From SZUA-547 sp963669315 (GTDB lineage Bacteria; Pseudomonadota; Alphaproteobacteria; Rhodobacterales; Rhodobacteraceae): a DNA stretch of 64,000 bases. The position numbers and the translations under genes were made by a program. The stretch is from contig OY770021.1 of the NCBI GenBank assembly GCA_963669315.1, positions 558,001-622,000 of the forward strand, given 5' to 3'. This document shows positions 6,928 to 16,320 of the stretch, one piece after another. The notes beneath the pieces were generated by a model, which saw only the letters and a list, made by a program, of their open reading frames with translations, had not been told where the DNA came from and did no database searches. Numbering within the stretch: the stretch's first letter is position 1; every line of letters starts with the position of its first letter.

Positions 6928-8301
6928 CTACTGCGACTTCCAAATCTGCGCGTAGCGCTGCAATCTGTTACAACGATCTTGGGTCAGATATATTTGATCG
7001 CTCTTGGCCGGTTCGGGCAGGTCATTTTTTCTTGCCAATAATGCAGCACCTTGGCTTGTTCCGGTAACTTGCTGACTTGCAATTACCTCAGCCTCTGTTT
7101 CTGCGGCGAGCATCTCTAAAAAACATGTATTTTTTGCAAATGGACCTTCAACGATAACTGCGCCGTTGTGGCCTATAAGTTCAAGACAATGAGCTGCGAC
7201 AAGCGCGAGATAAAAATCCACTGCAGCAGTTCTGGTCCCTTCGCCGGCATGCGGTTCTGCACCGATCCATCTAGAAATTGAATCTTTGAATGGCCCGGTT
7301 TCTGGCGCCAGACTGGGAAGCAGCATGATCTGATCTTCCAGAACGTCATCAATGTCTGCGGGAGTAGGCGTAGTGCGCCTGCCGCCAAGAGCCAAGTCGT
7401 GTTCGCGACCGCCCATGAAACGCGCAGACAGTACGGCTTGCTCATAGGCATTTACATTTATCAACGTATCAAAGGATGGGTCCAAAGTGACGGGTTTGCC
7501 CCCAACCGACATTGCAATCACCCAGGTACCCGTGGACAGCACGCTGAATGGTACCTTGTGCTGAAGAAGATGTAGAAGAAGCGAAGCGTTGGAATCGTGA
7601 ATACCGCAATAGACCGGGGTGTTTTCGGGCAAACCAATTTTGTTCGCGATCATTGGCAGCAAGGTCCCCAATACAGAATTTGAAGGCTTTGAGGCTGCAA
7701 TCTTCCCCTGCATTCCAAGTTTAGCAACAAGGGTGGAAAACTTGCCTTCATATGGATTCCACAAATCAGTGTGGCATCCAAGGGAGGAAAGATCAGTGGC
7801 AGTATTGCCGGTAAGCCGAAACCCCCAATACTGTGGATAGGTCACTAGCTTTTCAACTTTGTCATAAAGTTCTGGGTCGGTCTCAAACTGCCAATAAAGT
7901 TGCGCCCCTATATTCAAACCTCCGGCCAAATGGGGCGATCCTGTTTCTTCAAAAGGGGGCCTAAAGTTGCCATACGCCTCCCACAGGGATTCCGGACCAT
8001 CGAACTCGTAGTCCAGAATAGGTGCGGCCAATCCATCGGTTTCATCCAATAATGCAGCCGCGGCGCCATGGGTGGTAATTGAAATTGCATCCACCCCGTG
8101 GGTAGCATTGAAATTGCGCAGACCATCCAGCAAAAATGCCCAGTGTCCTTCAACATCAAAATGTGGGTAAGGCGGGCCGGGCAGTGTTTTGTTAGGGCGT
8201 GTGATGACCTCAACCTCGTTCAGCGACGCAAGATCGACCAAAGCAAGCTTTGCATTTGTTTTGCCAATGTCGATGACCGCGACGTGCTGCCTTTGGGTCA
8301 T
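6928..8301 (-). CDS. rhaK: L-rhamnulose kinase, FGGY family
   Basis: A 457-residue sugar kinase of the FGGY/ASKHA fold. The N-terminal phosphate loop is DIGKTNAKL (about residues 11-19), the substrate region includes SITTHGAAAALLD, and the second-lobe motif GIHDSNASLLLH supplies the catalytic Asp. LSTGTWVIAM forms the other phosphate-binding strand. It phosphorylates L-rhamnulose in the cytosol. It is the last gene of the rhaRSTPQUK run and overlaps the rhaU stop by four bases. In Rhizobium leguminosarum this kinase is also needed for rhamnose transport; whether that holds here is unknown. No terminator hairpin is seen after its stop. Confidence 0.88.
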   Translation of the reverse strand: MTQRQHVAVIDIGKTNAKLALVDLASLNEVEVITRPNKTLPGPPYPHFDVEGHWAFLLDGLRNFNATHGVDAISITTHGAAAALLDETDGLAAPILDYEFDGPESLWEAYGNFRPPFEETGSPHLAGGLNIGAQLYWQFETDPELYDKVEKLVTYPQYWGFRLTGNTATDLSSLGCHTDLWNPYEGKFSTLVAKLGMQGKIAASKPSNSVLGTLLPMIANKIGLPENTPVYCGIHDSNASLLLHLLQHKVPFSVLSTGTWVIAMSVGGKPVTLDPSFDTLINVNAYEQAVLSARFMGGREHDLALGGRRTTPTPADIDDVLEDQIMLLPSLAPETGPFKDSISRWIGAEPHAGEGTRTAAVDFYLALVAAHCLELIGHNGAVIVEGPFAKNTCFLEMLAAETEAEVIASQQVTGTSQGAALLARKNDLPEPAKSDQIYLTQDRCNRLQRYAQIWKSQ

Positions 8302-8612
8302 GGCAAGTGGAACACCGGGGTCAAGGGGGTGGCGATTGGCTCATTATTGGGATGTGTTTCCATGATATCCGCCATATGCGCCCACCATTTTTGCATGATG
8401 TCATGGGTCGGCAAATGGTCCATTTTGTGATCAGCGGTGCGCCACAAGACGCCAAACAGAATATTGGTGTCCATATCCAAGTGGATCGAATAATCCGACA
8501 TCCCCGCATCACGCAAAAGCTGTTCTAGGTCTGGCCAAAGTTCATCATGGCGCCTTTTGTATTCAGCCTCGCACCCAGGGTTTAGCTGCATTTTAAACGC
8601 GTATTTTTCCAT
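8298..8612 (-). CDS. rhaU: L-rhamnose mutarotase
   Basis: A 104-residue protein, exactly the usual length, starting at ATG 8612 with GGAGGG seven bases upstream. It interconverts alpha and beta anomers of L-rhamnose. Family features are the start MEKYAFKMQLNPGCEAEYKR, the DYSIHLD strand with its active-site His, and the end motif WWAHMADIMETHPNNEP. Its start overlaps the permease stop by one base (TGATG) and its stop overlaps rhaK. Confidence 0.93.
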   Translation of the reverse strand: MEKYAFKMQLNPGCEAEYKRRHDELWPDLEQLLRDAGMSDYSIHLDMDTNILFGVLWRTADHKMDHLPTHDIMQKWWAHMADIMETHPNNEPIATPLTPVFHLP

Positions 8613-9598
8613 CACCGGTCCCTCCACATCGCCCAAAGACGTGGCAGCGCAATGACGCTGATAAGTAGCGCACCGATGAAAATCGACATCACAATGCCGG
8701 GTACATTGAGAAGGCCCAAACCAAAGGTCACAAGCCCCATCACAAACGCGGCGATCACCACGCCTGGGATTGAGCCCGATCCACCCAAAATATTAACGCC
8801 ACCCAGAACCACCATGGTTACTATCTCCAACTCCCACCCTGTTGCAATCGATGGTCGGGTCGAACCAAGACGCGACGTTAAACAGACAGCCGCGATGCCG
8901 GACATTAGGCCTGTTAAAAGGAATAAAATGAATTTCACCCGATTCACCCGGATACCTGAAAACAACGCGCCCGTTGGGTTGTTGCCGATGGCGTAAACAG
9001 CGCGGCCAAAATTTGTTTTGTGCAAGACGACGGCGTAGATCAGCGCAATGATTGCGAACAAAATAAATTCAAACGATATGACCCACCAAACATACCCCTG
9101 CCCAAAATAGGCAAATTCACTGGGGTATCCGCCATAGGCTTGATCGCCCAGGACGATAAAACTGATGCCGCGAAACAGGCTCAACGTGCCAATGGTCACA
9201 ACGATTGAAGGCAAACCCAATCCGGTTACCAGCGCACCATTGAACGCGCCGCATAGAAGGCCAACAATCAATCCAACACCGACGATTTCCGGCGTTCCAG
9301 CCCCCATTTGCACTGCGGCGCCCATTGCCGTTGATGCAAGAGCAATGATCGAGGCCACAGAAAGATCAATCTCACCCGCTACGATCAAAAGCGCCATGGC
9401 AAAGGCGATCATCGCTTTTTCAGTAAAGTTGAATGTTGCATCGCTTAGATTCCAAGCGTTCAAAAAATAGGGCGACGCAAGCGAGTTGGCGATAAAGATA
9501 CAAATCGCGACCAGCAAAAGCAGGCTTTCCCAGCTTTTCAGCCTCCGCTCCATCGGCGATTTCAAGCGATCTGGTACGGAACGCGCGGTTACGTCCAT
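8612..9598 (-). CDS. rhaQ: Rhamnose ABC transporter permease (second)
   Basis: A 328-residue inner-membrane permease of the ribose/RbsC family (BPD_transp_2), with about nine to ten hydrophobic segments after a short cytoplasmic start. The family stretch AGEIDLSVASIIALASTAMG is at about residues 70-90, and GGVNILGGSGSIPG near residue 265 is the cytoplasmic coupling region. It forms the channel with the neighbouring permease 9589-10578, overlapping it by ten bases. The choice between P and Q is by gene order in Rhizobium. Confidence 0.85.
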   Translation of the reverse strand: MDVTARSVPDRLKSPMERRLKSWESLLLLVAICIFIANSLASPYFLNAWNLSDATFNFTEKAMIAFAMALLIVAGEIDLSVASIIALASTAMGAAVQMGAGTPEIVGVGLIVGLLCGAFNGALVTGLGLPSIVVTIGTLSLFRGISFIVLGDQAYGGYPSEFAYFGQGYVWWVISFEFILFAIIALIYAVVLHKTNFGRAVYAIGNNPTGALFSGIRVNRVKFILFLLTGLMSGIAAVCLTSRLGSTRPSIATGWELEIVTMVVLGGVNILGGSGSIPGVVIAAFVMGLVTFGLGLLNVPGIVMSIFIGALLISVIALPRLWAMWRDR

Positions 9599-10578
9599 GA
9601 TTTTTGCTCCGCTTGCTTTAAGATGATCCTGCCCTTAACGCGGCTTGATCGTGCGTTTAGGGCAACGGCAATGATGATGGCACTGCCAGATATCGCCAAT
9701 TGCCAAAAGGGCGATACGTTGATGACAGGCAATGCATTTTTGATCACCCCCAGAAACAACGCCCCCAGCACCGCGCCAGCAATTGTGCCAACACCGCCTG
9801 CAATGGAAATGCCGCCAATCACGCAAGCCGCAACCACGTCCAATTCAAATCCACCCGCAATATCGACATAGGCCACCGCAAAGCGGGATACCCAAAGGTA
9901 TCCCGTAAGCCCCGCCAAAGCACCTGAGATGGTGAAAGCCCAGAATTGGGTCTTGCCGACATTGATGCCCGCATAAGTCGCCGCGTGTGGATTGCCGCCG
10001 ACAGCATAAAACGAACGGCCCAATGTGGTGCGCGACATAATCATGGCGAATGCAATGACCACAATAATTGCAATCCAACTTAGCATGGGCAGGCCAATGA
10101 TTTCAGTGCGCGGGATCGCTTTAAAAGACGCGCTCATTTCATGGCTGTTCACCCATTTTCCTTGGGACAGCAGAAATATGAATCCGCGAAAAATGGTTAA
10201 TGTTCCAAGCGTCACAACTATTGGTGGAATGTCTAACTTCCACACCAAAATGCCATTGAACATACCCATCAAGGCACCGAGAGCGATGGCAATTACCAAG
10301 ATCACGACAATCGGCAAATCCGGCGCTGCAACGTTGATCATTGCAACGACCATTCCGGTCAGGGCCAGGTTTGCAGCAACCGACAGATCAATGCATTTTG
10401 TCAAAATAACAATCATCTGACCCACCACCAACAGAATCAACGGTGATGTATCGTTCAAGACATTTGCCAAATTGGAAGGTGCGATAAAGCCCGGAAACCG
10501 CATTGCGATCAGGCCAAGCAGCAACAAAATCGCGCCGAGCAACAATATCTCACGGGAAGAGGACAAGCGTTTAATCAT
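9589..10578 (-). CDS. rhaP: Rhamnose ABC transporter permease (first)
   Basis: A 329-residue RbsC-type membrane permease. The first membrane helix begins near residue 10 (EILLLGAILLLLGLIAM). The family region TKCIDLSVAANLALTGM lies near residue 60, and GGISIAGGVGTIAGA near residue 255. Its start overlaps the ATPase stop by four bases. It pairs with the second permease to import L-rhamnose. Confidence 0.85.
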   Translation of the reverse strand: MIKRLSSSREILLLGAILLLLGLIAMRFPGFIAPSNLANVLNDTSPLILLVVGQMIVILTKCIDLSVAANLALTGMVVAMINVAAPDLPIVVILVIAIALGALMGMFNGILVWKLDIPPIVVTLGTLTIFRGFIFLLSQGKWVNSHEMSASFKAIPRTEIIGLPMLSWIAIIVVIAFAMIMSRTTLGRSFYAVGGNPHAATYAGINVGKTQFWAFTISGALAGLTGYLWVSRFAVAYVDIAGGFELDVVAACVIGGISIAGGVGTIAGAVLGALFLGVIKNALPVINVSPFWQLAISGSAIIIAVALNARSSRVKGRIILKQAEQKSWT

Positions 10579-12113
10579 GATGCGATTTCCTCAATGCCGG
10601 CTGCATGGCGCACCAGCGTTTCTGGTGTCATGTCATCTTTTGAAAGTTCAGCCACCATAAGACCCTCGCGCATGACGATTATGCGATCAGACATGCCCAG
10701 AACCTCGGGGATTTCTGAACTAACCATGATGACCGCCAAACCTTGGGCCGCCAACTCAGCCATAAATTCATGCACGGCTGCTTTAGATCCGATATCAATA
10801 CCTTTTGTCGGTTCATCCAATATGATGACTTTCGGTTTCGTCGCCAGCCACTTGGCGATGACTACCTTTTGCTGGTTGCCGCCTGACAAACTACCGACAT
10901 TGGTATCCAGTGACGCCGCGCGCAAATCCAACCTCTCGGTAAATTCGCGTGCCAGTTTAAATTCTTCGGCCAGCCGCAAGAATCCATTCTTCGAGGTACG
11001 TCTAAGCGACGGCAGTGTCACATTCTGAAAAATTGGCAAATCCGTGATCGCGCCCTGCTTGCCGCGATCTTCGGGAACATAAACAATGCCATTGTCCACT
11101 GCATCTGCCGCAGATCGGATACGCACCGTGTTTCCTTCGATTTCCAGCGTGCCCTGACTGGGCGCGGTAATTCCGAACAAAGCCTGCATAAGCTCTGACC
11201 GACCCGCGCCAACCAAACCGTAAAAGCCCAAAATCTCACCGCCATTCAACGTAAAGCTGATATCGTCAAATTCGGTTGGGTGGGCATAGGCCCTTACGCG
11301 CAATACTTCGTCAGTGATCTTTGCTTTGCGTTCAGGAAAAATCTGGGTCACCTCGCGGCCAACCATCATTTTCACCAGCTCGTCATTGTTAACGTCGGCA
11401 ATATCACCGGCCGCCACAAATTGCCCATCGCGAAACACCGTATAGTGGTCAGCGATACGAAAAATCTCATCAAACTTATGGCTGATAAACAAGATCGCTT
11501 TGCCTTGCGCCTTCAGCTTCTGTACCAGCTCATAAAGTTCCTCAATCTCTTTGTGCGACAAGGCGGCGGTGGGCTCATCCATGATCACAACTTGCGCGTC
11601 AATCGACAATGCACGGGCAATGGCCACAAGGTGTTTGCTCGCGATGCCAAGGTCCTTCAGCAGCGCGTGGGGGTCAATCTCTGCCCCGATTTCTTCAAGA
11701 ATCGCGCGGGTTTTGGCGACTGATGCGGTGGTATCTATTAACCCGAATTTGGTTTTAGGCGCGTGGCCTAAGAACACATTCTCTGCAACAGACAGTTCAT
11801 CAAACAAGACCGTTTCTTGATGAATGGCCGTGACGCCCGCGTTTGAGGCGTGTTGCGGTGTTGGGAATTTGGTCGCCGTCCCTTCGACCAAAACATCACC
11901 ACCGTCGGGTTGATAGATCCCGGTTAAAACCTTGACGACGGTAGATTTACCCGCCCCGTTTTCACCCACAAGCGCGGTTACTTTTCCTGGAAACAACTCC
12001 AGTGAGACCTCGTCCAGCGCTTTCACGCCAGGAAATACTTTCGTTATTCCTTGCAAGGCAAGGATAGGCGCTTCAGCGTTCATGATTTCCGCTTGATTCT
12101 GGGTGAGCGTCAT
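10575..12113 (-). CDS. rhaT: Rhamnose ABC transporter ATPase, double domain
   Basis: About 512 residues with two ABC cassettes, as in RbsA/XylG sugar importers. The first has Walker A GENGAGKST and Walker B VVIMDEPTAALS; the second has the degenerate P-loop GLVGAGRSEL, the signature LSGGNQQKV and Walker B VIILDEPTKGID. This split is normal for the family. The start at 12113 (MTLTQNQ) is uncertain: an ATG at 12083 (MNAEAP) has a better GCGGAAA ribosome site. It lies after a hairpin that separates it from the binding-protein gene. Confidence 0.87.
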   Translation of the reverse strand: MTLTQNQAEIMNAEAPILALQGITKVFPGVKALDEVSLELFPGKVTALVGENGAGKSTVVKVLTGIYQPDGGDVLVEGTATKFPTPQHASNAGVTAIHQETVLFDELSVAENVFLGHAPKTKFGLIDTTASVAKTRAILEEIGAEIDPHALLKDLGIASKHLVAIARALSIDAQVVIMDEPTAALSHKEIEELYELVQKLKAQGKAILFISHKFDEIFRIADHYTVFRDGQFVAAGDIADVNNDELVKMMVGREVTQIFPERKAKITDEVLRVRAYAHPTEFDDISFTLNGGEILGFYGLVGAGRSELMQALFGITAPSQGTLEIEGNTVRIRSAADAVDNGIVYVPEDRGKQGAITDLPIFQNVTLPSLRRTSKNGFLRLAEEFKLAREFTERLDLRAASLDTNVGSLSGGNQQKVVIAKWLATKPKVIILDEPTKGIDIGSKAAVHEFMAELAAQGLAVIMVSSEIPEVLGMSDRIIVMREGLMVAELSKDDMTPETLVRHAAGIEEIAS

Positions 12114-12129
12114 AGCGTCCAGCGTAAAA

Positions 12130-12164
12130 CCCACGACGCAACAAAGAATGCGTTGCACCGTGGG
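12130..12164 (-). repeat. Hairpin between the rhamnose binding-protein and ATPase genes
   Basis: CCCACG (12130-12135) pairs with CGTGGG (12159-12164), and GCAAC (12138-12142) with GTTGC (12152-12156). It falls 12 bases after the rhaS stop, before rhaT. In other sugar ABC operons such a structure protects the 5' mRNA so that the binding protein is made in excess. No T run follows on the minus strand. Confidence 0.6.
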
Positions 12165-12176
12165 CTGGGAGAGCTC

Positions 12177-13172
12177 TTAGAAGATCGACTTGAACTGGTC
12201 GATGTTAGAGCTGTCATAAGTGAACGGATCCGACATCGCGGCCGAATTTGTATCGTCCAGCGTAACCGAACCCATGCGGCCCATCGGAATTTCGGCACCT
12301 GGAGCAGCTTCGGCCCCGGTTGCAATCGCATGGGCAAGCATGGTGGCCGAATATCCCAGATCAATGGGGTTCCAGATCGCAAAGCTCTTTGTCGCGCCGG
12401 ATTCAACACAGCCAGCCATCTCAGACGGAAGGCCAAGGCCGGTTACGTTAATTTCGCCGATTTTGCCTGCGTCCGTGACCGCTTGGCAGGCTGCAAGGAT
12501 ACCCACAGTCGTTGGCGCGGTAATCGCCTTCAGATTGGGATATGTCGCCATCAGGCCTTGGGCTTCACGGTATGATTTGTCTGAAAGGTCATCGCCGTAA
12601 ACGGTCGCAGCTAAATTCACGCCAGGATAACCGGGCAGGGCCTCTTTAGCTGCTTCGATCCACGCGTTTTGGTTGGTTGCTGTCGCCGTTGCAGACAGGA
12701 TAGCAACATCACCACCATCGGGCATGTGATCCGCCGCAAGTTTGATGATCGTATTGCCGATCAGCGCTGTCGACGATGGGTTCAGATGCATCTGGCGCCC
12801 TTCTTGGGCAACGCCTGAATCCCATGAAACAACAATGATACCGCGGCTCATGGCCTTTTTCAACGCTGGCACCAATGCATCGGGATCGTTTGCCGAGATT
12901 GCAATTGCATCAACGCCCTGGGCGATCAGCGAATTGATAACCTCAATCTGGCCTTCGGCAGTGGTATCTGTTGGACCTGTATAGATGATTTCAACACTAC
13001 CAAGCTCAGCAGCGGCTTCTTGTGCGCCTTCAGCCGCAGCTTCGAAAAAGCCGATGCCCAATGCTTTGACGACCACGGCAATGCGCATATCTTCAGCCAT
13101 CGCAGCCGAGCCCATTAGTGATGCAGCTAGGCTAAGACCTGCTGTCATTGAAGTGAAAGTACGACGTTTCAT
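12177..13172 (-). CDS. rhaS: Periplasmic rhamnose-binding protein
   Basis: A 331-residue sugar-binding protein of the Peripla_BP_4 (ribose/LacI-like) family. It has a typical Sec signal peptide (MKRRTFTSMTAGLSLAASL, cleavage likely after AMA near residue 26). The mature chain starts with the strand MRIAVVVKALGIGFFEAA and has the IDAIAISANDPDAL-type hinge strand. The ribosome site GGGAGGAAG is excellent. It captures L-rhamnose in the periplasm and delivers it to RhaPQ-RhaT. It follows the regulator gene by 40 bases. Confidence 0.9.
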   Translation of the reverse strand: MKRRTFTSMTAGLSLAASLMGSAAMAEDMRIAVVVKALGIGFFEAAAEGAQEAAAELGSVEIIYTGPTDTTAEGQIEVINSLIAQGVDAIAISANDPDALVPALKKAMSRGIIVVSWDSGVAQEGRQMHLNPSSTALIGNTIIKLAADHMPDGGDVAILSATATATNQNAWIEAAKEALPGYPGVNLAATVYGDDLSDKSYREAQGLMATYPNLKAITAPTTVGILAACQAVTDAGKIGEINVTGLGLPSEMAGCVESGATKSFAIWNPIDLGYSATMLAHAIATGAEAAPGAEIPMGRMGSVTLDDTNSAAMSDPFTYDSSNIDQFKSIF

Positions 13173-13212
13173 TTGCTTCCTCCCAAAGTCTAACGTTCTA
13201 ATTTAAGGCAGT

Positions 13213-14016
13213 TCACGAGGCCGCCCCTTCCTCTTGAGCGGCGCCAGTTTCGGCGACGATCAGTTTCACATCGGCCGCTTCAAGCATTGAAGCGGCGCTG
13301 TCTGAAATTCGTTCATCGGTTATGACCGTGGTTATCTTGTTCAAAGGACACAGAACCAGGCTTGAGCGTTGCTCAAACTTTGAACTGTCCACCAAAACAA
13401 CCAACTCATCGGCTTGACCGATCAATTTTTGTTCTGCCTGGATCAACAAAGGATCAGCTTCCATAAGGCCAAGCGGCCCCATGCCCTGAGCCCCCATAAA
13501 CATGCGTTTCGCATAAAAATTGCGTGTCACATCATTATCGAATGGCGACAGAATGATGTTCTGTTCGCGATAAATTACACCTCCAGAAAGCATGACCGTA
13601 TTCTTGGAATGTTTCAGCAGATGTTCCGCAATCGGGAACGAGTTCGTGAACACTTGCATGCGACGTGTCGCCAAGGGGTGAACCATCTGAAATGTGGTTG
13701 TACCGCCATTAATGATGATGGAATCCCCATCGCCACATAAGTCTGCAGCAGCCTTCGCAATCGCAAATTTTTCGCTCGAATGCATCGTTTCGTTAACAGC
13801 GAAAGTTCTTCCTGCAAGCCCAACAAACTGTGGGGGCGTTATGGCTTCTGCCCCACCGCGGACCCGACGCAATTTCTTTTGAACATGCAGCGTGGCAATG
13901 TCACGACGCACTGTGGCTTCGGAAACCCCTGTCAGATTGCAAAGATCGACAACAGTCACCACGGGGCGGTCTTCAACCGCTGATAAAATGATCCGGTGCC
14001 GTTCTTTCTCGTGCAT
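13213..14016 (-). CDS. rhaR: DeoR-family regulator of rhamnose use
   Basis: A 267-residue DeoR-type repressor. The ATG at 14016 is preferred because GGAGGG lies six bases upstream. Residues 1-55 form the DeoR helix-turn-helix (ILSAVEDRPVVTVVDLCNLT, then GVSEATVRRDIATL). The C-terminal DeoRC sensor domain carries INGGTTTFQM (sugar-phosphate loop) and DELVVLVDSSKFEQRSSLV. It is the first gene of the minus-strand operon and faces rhaD across a 194-bp gap with an inverted repeat, so it probably controls both directions and itself. The inducer is likely a rhamnose intermediate. Confidence 0.9.
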   Translation of the reverse strand: MHEKERHRIILSAVEDRPVVTVVDLCNLTGVSEATVRRDIATLHVQKKLRRVRGGAEAITPPQFVGLAGRTFAVNETMHSSEKFAIAKAAADLCGDGDSIIINGGTTTFQMVHPLATRRMQVFTNSFPIAEHLLKHSKNTVMLSGGVIYREQNIILSPFDNDVTRNFYAKRMFMGAQGMGPLGLMEADPLLIQAEQKLIGQADELVVLVDSSKFEQRSSLVLCPLNKITTVITDERISDSAASMLEAADVKLIVAETGAAQEEGAAS

Positions 14017-14077
14017 CTTCGCCCTCCGTATTGGTTTGAAGGTGCGCAGATTCGCCGCACCTGTCAATCATTAATAG

Positions 14078-14128
14078 TCATTTTCGATCAATATCGCGCA
14101 CAAATTGTGAATTGATGATTGAAAATGA
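14078..14128. promoter_or_regulatory. Candidate RhaR operator between rhaR and rhaD
   Basis: TCATTTTCGATCA (14078-14090) and TGATTGAAAATGA (14116-14128) are inverse copies with 12 of 13 matches, spaced by 25 bases. Both lie in the AT-rich divergent gap. A perfect -35 hexamer TTGACA follows at 14129-14134 for rhaD, without a clear -10 box. Confidence 0.55.
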
Positions 14129-14210
14129 TTGACATTCTGACGCGGCATGCTCAGCCTGTGGCTAAGTTAGAAGGCTGTACAAGTTACGGCAGGCCTAGGG
14201 AATATGACGC

Positions 14211-16307
14211 ATGACCAATACGATAACGCTGCTTGAGAACCGCTGGAGCGACGAGGCAGCACGTGGCATGAGCGAATCTGACAAGCTGCTTTATCGATCA
14301 AACATTCTTGGTTCTGACAAACGGGTAACCAACTACGGCGGTGGCAATACGTCTGCCAAAGTCATGGAAACTGATCCACTTACTGGCGAGCAAACTGAGG
14401 TGCTTTGGGTCAAAGGTTCTGGCGGTGATATCGGCTCGATGAAGTTGGATGGCTTTTCAACACTGTATATGGACAAACTGAACGCGCTGAAAAATCTGTA
14501 TCGCGGGGTAGAGTTTGAAGACGAGATGGTCGGCTATCTGCCCCATTGCACCTTCAATCTAAATCCACGCGCAGCCTCAATCGACACGCCACTACACGCC
14601 TATGTGCCGAGTAAACACGTCGATCACGTGCATGCGGATGCGATTATCGCGATTGCAGCCTCAAAAAATTCAAAAGAGCTGACGAAGGAAATATTCGGAG
14701 ACAAAATCGGTTGGTTGCCCTGGAAAAAACCAGGCTATGAACTGGGACTATGGCTAGAGAAATTTTGTCTGGAAAACCCCGATGCCGATGGGGTTGTTTT
14801 GGCAAGCCATGGTCTGTTCACCTGGGCCGACGATGCCAAAGATTGCTATGATATGACCATCAATGTCATCAATATTGCGACCCAATGGTTGGGCGACAAA
14901 ATGGACGGCATCGCCGCTTTTGGCGGAAAGGTTCATGATTGCCTCGATGCTGCTGGTCGGCAGGCCGTAGCGGCACGCCTTATGCCTGAAATCCGCGGTA
15001 TGGTTTCTGGCAAGCAGCACATGGTGGGCCATTTCAATGACAGTGATGCGGTTCTTGAATTCGTGAATTCAAAAAATATGCCACCCTTGGCCGCCTTGGG
15101 CACCTCTTGTCCTGACCATTTTCTGCGCACCAAAATCTGCCCATTGGTTGTCAATTTCGATCCGGAACAAAACAATATTGAAGCAGTATTGGAAGGCCTA
15201 CCCAACCAAGTTGCAGAATATCGCGATGGCTATTCCGCCTATTACGATCGCTGCAAAAGGGATGATTCACCGGCCATCCGTGACCCAAACGCAGTGGTAT
15301 ATCTGATCCCAGGTGTGGGCATGCTTACCTTCGCAAAAGACAAGGCAACTGCGCGCATCTCGGGCGAATTCTATGTCAACGCTATCAATGTCATGCGCGG
15401 CGCATCCGCGGTTAGCGAATATGTTGGCCTGCCCGAACAGGAAGCCTTTGATATTGAATACTGGTTGTTGGAAGAAGCCAAACTGCAACGGATGCCAAAG
15501 CCAAAATCACTGGCTGGCCGCATTGCTTTGGTCACAGGTGGTGCCGGTGGCATTGGTGCTGCCACTGCTGAACGTTATTTGGCAGAGGGCGCCTGCGTTA
15601 TGCTGGCGGATATCGATGCGGATAATCTGTCCGTTGCTGCCGCCTCATTGACTGCGCGTTATGGCGATGATGTTGTCAGCACAGTGGTAATGGATGTCAC
15701 CGACGAAGACGCAATCACAGCCGCCTATGCAAACATCGCAACAGAGTTTGGCGGCCTCGACATTTTGGTGTCGAACGCAGGCATCGCATCTTCCGCGCCA
15801 GTGGAAGAAACGACCTTGGCGCTGTGGAATAAGAATATGGATATTCTATCTACAGGTTATTTTTTGGTTTCGCGCGAAGCGTTCAAGGTGATGCGCACAC
15901 AGAATATGGGTGGTTCAATTGTCTTTGTTGCGTCCAAAAATGGTCTGGCGGCCAGCCCTAATGCCTCGGCCTATTGTACTGCGAAAGCCTCAGAAATTCA
16001 CTTGGCACGTTGCCTGGCCCTGGAAGGTGCCGAAGCCGGAATTCGGGTGAACGTCGTAAACCCAGACGCCGTTCTGCGCGGTTCAAAGATCTGGGAAGGC
16101 GAATGGTTGGATCAGCGCGCCGATACCTATGGTACTGACAAGGATGGACTGGAAGAAATGTATCGCAAGCGATCAATGTTGAAACGGTCAGTTCTGCCGG
16201 AAGACATTGCAGAAGCAGCGTATTTTCTGGCCGCCGATACGTCATCAAAATCCACAGGAAATATAATAAACGTGGACGCAGGAAACGTTCAGGCATTCAC
16301 GCGGTAG
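14211..16307 (+). CDS. rhaD: Bifunctional rhamnulose-1-phosphate aldolase / short-chain dehydrogenase
   Basis: A 698-residue fusion. Residues about 20-420 are a class II aldolase domain; the zinc-site histidines are likely in HVDHVHADAI and in VLASHGLFTW. Residues about 438-698 are a short-chain dehydrogenase with the NAD motif TGGAGGIG, the NAG sequence VSNAGIA and the catalytic pair in YCTAK. The aldolase splits L-rhamnulose 1-phosphate to dihydroxyacetone phosphate and L-lactaldehyde; the dehydrogenase probably acts on the lactaldehyde. The length matches the rhizobial fusion enzyme. It is the first gene of the plus-strand rhaDI pair. Confidence 0.92.
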   Translation: MTNTITLLENRWSDEAARGMSESDKLLYRSNILGSDKRVTNYGGGNTSAKVMETDPLTGEQTEVLWVKGSGGDIGSMKLDGFSTLYMDKLNALKNLYRGVEFEDEMVGYLPHCTFNLNPRAASIDTPLHAYVPSKHVDHVHADAIIAIAASKNSKELTKEIFGDKIGWLPWKKPGYELGLWLEKFCLENPDADGVVLASHGLFTWADDAKDCYDMTINVINIATQWLGDKMDGIAAFGGKVHDCLDAAGRQAVAARLMPEIRGMVSGKQHMVGHFNDSDAVLEFVNSKNMPPLAALGTSCPDHFLRTKICPLVVNFDPEQNNIEAVLEGLPNQVAEYRDGYSAYYDRCKRDDSPAIRDPNAVVYLIPGVGMLTFAKDKATARISGEFYVNAINVMRGASAVSEYVGLPEQEAFDIEYWLLEEAKLQRMPKPKSLAGRIALVTGGAGGIGAATAERYLAEGACVMLADIDADNLSVAAASLTARYGDDVVSTVVMDVTDEDAITAAYANIATEFGGLDILVSNAGIASSAPVEETTLALWNKNMDILSTGYFLVSREAFKVMRTQNMGGSIVFVASKNGLAASPNASAYCTAKASEIHLARCLALEGAEAGIRVNVVNPDAVLRGSKIWEGEWLDQRADTYGTDKDGLEEMYRKRSMLKRSVLPEDIAEAAYFLAADTSSKSTGNIINVDAGNVQAFTR

Positions 16308-16320
16308 GGGGGATTTACTG

